Source: Sedimenticola sp.
GTDB taxonomy: Bacteria; Pseudomonadota; Gammaproteobacteria; Chromatiales; Chromatiaceae
DNA: 43,456 bases
Assembly (NCBI GenBank): GCA_027068795.1
Contig: JAMOMB010000063.1
Location: 1-43,456 of the forward strand
Reading direction: 5' to 3'
How positions within the stretch are numbered: the first letter of the stretch is position 1; the number at the start of each line of letters is the position of its first letter. The notes beneath the pieces were generated by a model, which had not been told where the DNA came from, did no database searches, and saw nothing but the letters and a program-made list of their open reading frames with translations. Made by a program: the position numbers and the translations under genes. This document shows, one piece after another, positions 40,623 to 43,456 of this stretch.

Positions 40623-40762
40623 ATTCCCTCCCTTTAGAGATTGCCGCCATGTATTCGAGGATGCTCCAGAATAACCATCCTGAAACAACCAAGTCCTGTT
40701 GCCTGGTTACGAATTCCGGTTGCCGTCTGATGCGAGAACACCCGAATTGAGCACCTGTGCAC

Positions 40763-40800
40763 TTGCCGGGCCATTTTCAGATAGCAACGCTGCCCGGCAA
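40763..40800 (-). repeat. 9-bp perfect inverted repeat in the putative fimV leader
   Basis: TTGCCGGGC (40763-40771), 20-nt spacer, GCCCGGCAA (40792-40800). Confidence 0.75.
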
Positions 40801-40847
40801 TCCCCCCAAGCAATGAATCTCAGGGTAAATGTAACAATTTACGGCTA

Positions 40848-40876
40848 ACTATAGCGTACGCCGGAATTTTTACCAA
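40848..40876 (-). promoter_or_regulatory. Candidate sigma70-type promoter for fimV
   Basis: Minus strand TTGGTA (40876-40871), exactly 17 nt, TATAGT (40853-40848). Confidence 0.6.
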
Positions 40877-40931
40877 ACAAAACAACTGCGGAACACCAAC
40901 GGATCATGCACAATTTGCGGCAATTCACGCT

Positions 40932-42047
40932 TCACTGCCGCAGAAGGATCATCAGCATGCGTCTCAGGGGTTCGGCTGCGCCCCACAGAAGCTGATCGCC
41001 CACGGTGAAGGCGGACAGATATTCACCGCCCATATTCATCTTGCGCAGGCGCCCCACAGGAACTTCCAGGGTGCCCGTGACCTTTGCCGGCGTCAGTTCC
41101 CGGGCAGTGATGTCACGCTCATTGGGAACCACTCTGGACCAGGGATTGGCCTCATCCAGCATGGCTTCGATCTCGTCCAGGGGCAGGTCTTTCTTGAGCT
41201 TGATGGTCAGCGCCTGGGAGTGGCTGCGCATGGCGCCGATGCGTACGCACAGGCCGTCGATAGGCACGGCATTGTCGGAACGGCCCAGGATCTTGTTGGT
41301 TTCCACCTGTCCCTTCCACTCCTCCTTGCTCTGGCCGTTGTCCAGCTTCACGTCGATCCAGGGAATCAGGCTGCCCGCCAGGGGCACGCCGAACTGCTCC
41401 GTGGGGAAGGCACCACTGCGCATGGTTTCCGTGACCTTGCGGTCGATGTCCAGGATGGCGGATGCGGGGTCGGTCAGCAGGTCGGCCACGGCATCTTCCA
41501 GGGCGCCCATCTGGGACAGGAGTTCGCGCATGTTGCGCGCCCCGGCGCCGGAGGCGGCCTGGTAGGTCATGGCGCTCATCCATTCCACCAGGTCGTTCTG
41601 GAACAGGCCGCCCAGGCCCATGAGCATGAGGCTGACGGTGCAGTTGCCGCCAATGAAATCCTTCACGCCATTGGCGATGGCGTCCTGGATGACGTTCATG
41701 TTCACCGGATCCAGGACGATGACCGTGTGATCGGCCATGCGCAGGGTGGAGGCCGCGTCGATCCAGTAGCCGTCCCAGCCGCTGGCGCGCAGGCCGGCGA
41801 ACACCTGCTTGGTGTAATCGCCCCCCTGGCAGGTGACGATGACCTCCATCTTCTTCAGTTCCTCGATGTCCGTGGCATCCTTCAGCAGGGGAATGTCCTT
41901 GCCGATGTCCGGCCCCTGCTGCCCGGCCTGGGAGGTGGTGAAGAACACCGGCTCCCCGATGGCATCGAAATCGTTTTCCTCGCGCATGCGCTGCATGAGG
42001 ACGGAACCCACCATGCCGCGCCAGCCTACGAAACCTACTCTTTTCAT
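40932..42047 (-). CDS. asd: Aspartate-semialdehyde dehydrogenase
   Basis: [53 protein letters not shown]. Conserved start at 42047; in-frame ATGs also at 42053 and 42083. Confidence 0.96.
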   Translation of the reverse strand: MKRVGFVGWRGMVGSVLMQRMREENDFDAIGEPVFFTTSQAGQQGPDIGKDIPLLKDATDIEELKKMEVIVTCQGGDYTKQVFAGLRASGWDGYWIDAASTLRMADHTVIVLDPVNMNVIQDAIANGVKDFIGGNCTVSLMLMGLGGLFQNDLVEWMSAMTYQAASGAGARNMRELLSQMGALEDAVADLLTDPASAILDIDRKVTETMRSGAFPTEQFGVPLAGSLIPWIDVKLDNGQSKEEWKGQVETNKILGRSDNAVPIDGLCVRIGAMRSHSQALTIKLKKDLPLDEIEAMLDEANPWSRVVPNERDITARELTPAKVTGTLEVPVGRLRKMNMGGEYLSAFTVGDQLLWGAAEPLRRMLMILLRQ

Positions 42048-42073
42048 GTTCATGCTCTCGATTTGTTTGCGGG

Positions 42074-42096
42074 TCGCGGCCATGGGCCGCTCCTAC
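42074..42096 (-). repeat. REP-like element copy 1
   Basis: Minus strand GTAGGAGCGGCCCATGGCCGCGA; GTAG head plus hairpin GCGGCC/GGCCGC. Confidence 0.75.
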
Positions 42097-42113
42097 AGTT
42101 ATGTGTCTCCTAA

Positions 42114-42149
42114 CAGGATGTTGAAAAAAGCATGTTTTTCAACATCCTG
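42114..42149. repeat. Perfect 15-bp palindrome with 6-nt loop
   Basis: CAGGATGTTGAAAAA (42114-42128), AGCATG, TTTTTCAACATCCTG (42135-42149). Confidence 0.9.
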
Positions 42150-42157
42150 CCAATTCC

Positions 42158-42180
42158 GTAGGAGCGCCCCATGGGCGCGA
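42158..42180 (+). repeat. REP-like element copy 2
   Basis: GTAGGAGCGCCCCATGGGCGCGA, inverted relative to copy 1 with two paired substitutions that preserve the stem. Confidence 0.75.
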
Positions 42181-42205
42181 CCACCGGTATATGTCAACTA
42201 CGGCC

Positions 42206-43279
42206 TTACAAGGCAGAGACCACGGCGTCGCCCATTTCCTCGGTGCTCACTTCCTTCATGCCCTCGGCCATGATGTCCGGGGTGCGCAGGCCATCATCCA
42301 GCACCCGGTTCACCGCCGCCTCGATGCGATCCGCCATGCCCGCCTCATCCAGGCTGTAACGCAGCATCATGGCCACGGACAGGATGGTGGCCAGGGGATT
42401 GGCCCTGTTCTGGCCGGCGATGTCCGGGGCGGAGCCGTGGATGGGCTCGTACATGCCCTTGCCATTCTCATCCAGGGAGGCGGAAGGCAGCATGCCGATG
42501 GAGCCTGTGAGCATGGCGGCGCAGTCGGACAGGATGTCGCCGAACATGTTGGTGGTGACCATGACATCGAACTGTTTGGGCGCCCGCACCAGCTGCATGG
42601 CGGCGTTGTCCACGTACATGTGGCTCAGTTCCACGTCGCTGTAGTCCTTTTCCATGACCCGGGTGGCCACCTCCCGCCACAGCTCGGTGCATTCCAGCAC
42701 GTTGGCCTTGTCCACGGAGCACACCCGGCTGTCCCGCTTGCGGGCGATGTCGCCGGCCACGCGCACGATGCGCTCGATTTCGCTTTCCCGGTACACCAGG
42801 GTGTTGAAGCCTTCCTTCTCGCCGTTGTCCAGCTCGCGCACGCCCCGGGGCTGGCCGAAATAGATGCCGCCGGTGAGCTCGCGCACGATCATGATGTCCA
42901 GGCCGGACACCACTTCCGCCTTCAGGGTGGAAGCCTCCGCCAGCTGGGGGTAGAGAATGGCCGGGCGCAGGTTGGCGAACAGGTTCAGGCCCGCGCGCAG
43001 GCCCAGCAGGCCCTTCTCCGGGCGAATGGAGATATCCAGGGACTCCCACTTGTAGCCGCCCACGGCGCCCAGGAGAATGGCGTCGGCTTCCCTTGCCAGA
43101 TCCATGGTGGCGTCCGGCAGGGGGCCGCCGGTGGCGTCGATGGCGGCACCGCCCACCAGGGCTTCGTCCAGCTCGATGTCCAGGCCCTCGCCGGCCAGCT
43201 TGTCCAGCACCTTCACGGCCTGGTTGACGATTTCCGGGCCGATGCCGTCGCCGGGAAGAATCAGAATTTTCTTGCTCAT
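42206..43279 (-). CDS. leuB: 3-isopropylmalate dehydrogenase
   Basis: [65 protein letters not shown]. Confidence 0.98.
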   Translation of the reverse strand: MSKKILILPGDGIGPEIVNQAVKVLDKLAGEGLDIELDEALVGGAAIDATGGPLPDATMDLAREADAILLGAVGGYKWESLDISIRPEKGLLGLRAGLNLFANLRPAILYPQLAEASTLKAEVVSGLDIMIVRELTGGIYFGQPRGVRELDNGEKEGFNTLVYRESEIERIVRVAGDIARKRDSRVCSVDKANVLECTELWREVATRVMEKDYSDVELSHMYVDNAAMQLVRAPKQFDVMVTTNMFGDILSDCAAMLTGSIGMLPSASLDENGKGMYEPIHGSAPDIAGQNRANPLATILSVAMMLRYSLDEAGMADRIEAAVNRVLDDGLRTPDIMAEGMKEVSTEEMGDAVVSAL

Positions 43280-43306
43280 GTCAGTTTCCAAAGATAAATG
43301 ATTTGA

Positions 43307-43456
43307 TTATTTACCCGGGATATCCCGATCCCCCAGTCGCGCCATGGTGTAGGCATCGACAAAACGACCATGCTGGTAGGCAAAATCCCTGTGGCGTCCT
43401 TCCTGTACGAAACCCAGTTGTTCATACAGGTGGATGGCGGGCTGATTGTCGACGAA
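43307..43456 (-). CDS. GNAT family acetyltransferase, C-terminal part (5' end outside window)
   Basis: Minus-strand translation FVDNQPAIHLYEQLGFVQEGRHRDFAYQHGRFVDAYTMARLGDRDIPGK* has the typical NxxAIxLYExLGF...GRxxDFAYxxGxxxDxYxMAR motif. Confidence 0.85.
   Translation of the reverse strand, partial: FVDNQPAIHLYEQLGFVQEGRHRDFAYQHGRFVDAYTMARLGDRDIPGK

Noticed and set aside
40330-40692. 120-aa minus-strand ORF overlapping the fimV start
   Set aside because: Mostly an out-of-frame reading of the fimV N-terminus; no SD or conserved motif.
42191-43297. 368-aa plus-strand ORF opposite leuB
   Set aside because: Antisense shadow; His/Gly/Val-rich, and leuB is unambiguous on the other strand.
1-43456. 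Search for CRISPR arrays, intact transposases, toxin-antitoxin pairs, restriction systems, biosynthetic clusters and retrons
   Set aside because: Nearly all sequence is accounted for by conserved core genes with short gaps; no supporting ORFs or repeat arrays were seen.

Overview
The window is about 43.5 kb of gene-dense, high-GC gammaproteobacterial chromosome. It is almost entirely conserved housekeeping sequence in familiar gene orders. These are: nagZ-hpt-mtiP; gacS/barA divergent from cysM-rlmD; the rpoE-rseA-rseB-rseC-mucD set followed by lepA-lepB-(DUF4845)-rnc-era-recO-pdxJ, with nadB divergent from rpoE; and leuB-asd-fimV-truA-trpF-trpB-trpA-accD-folC-dedD-cvpA-purF-metZ. I found no CRISPR array, intact mobile element, toxin-antitoxin module, defense cluster or biosynthetic cluster, and I do not think a large undescribed multi-gene system is present. 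The items worth a second look are mostly non-coding: (1) a decayed integrase fragment with arm-site-like repeats beside tRNA-Val(GAC); (2) a pair of inverted REP-like elements with compensatory stem changes around a perfect 15-bp palindrome between leuB and asd, one of which carries an SD/ATG-like signal that could extend Asd; (3) a long putative fimV leader with a strong sigma70-like promoter and a hairpin; (4) a UUCG-capped terminator abutting the truA Shine-Dalgarno; (5) a 16-bp inverted repeat between mucD and lepA; (6) a candidate sigma-E autoregulatory promoter. Product calls come from reading the supplied translations; no database search was run.
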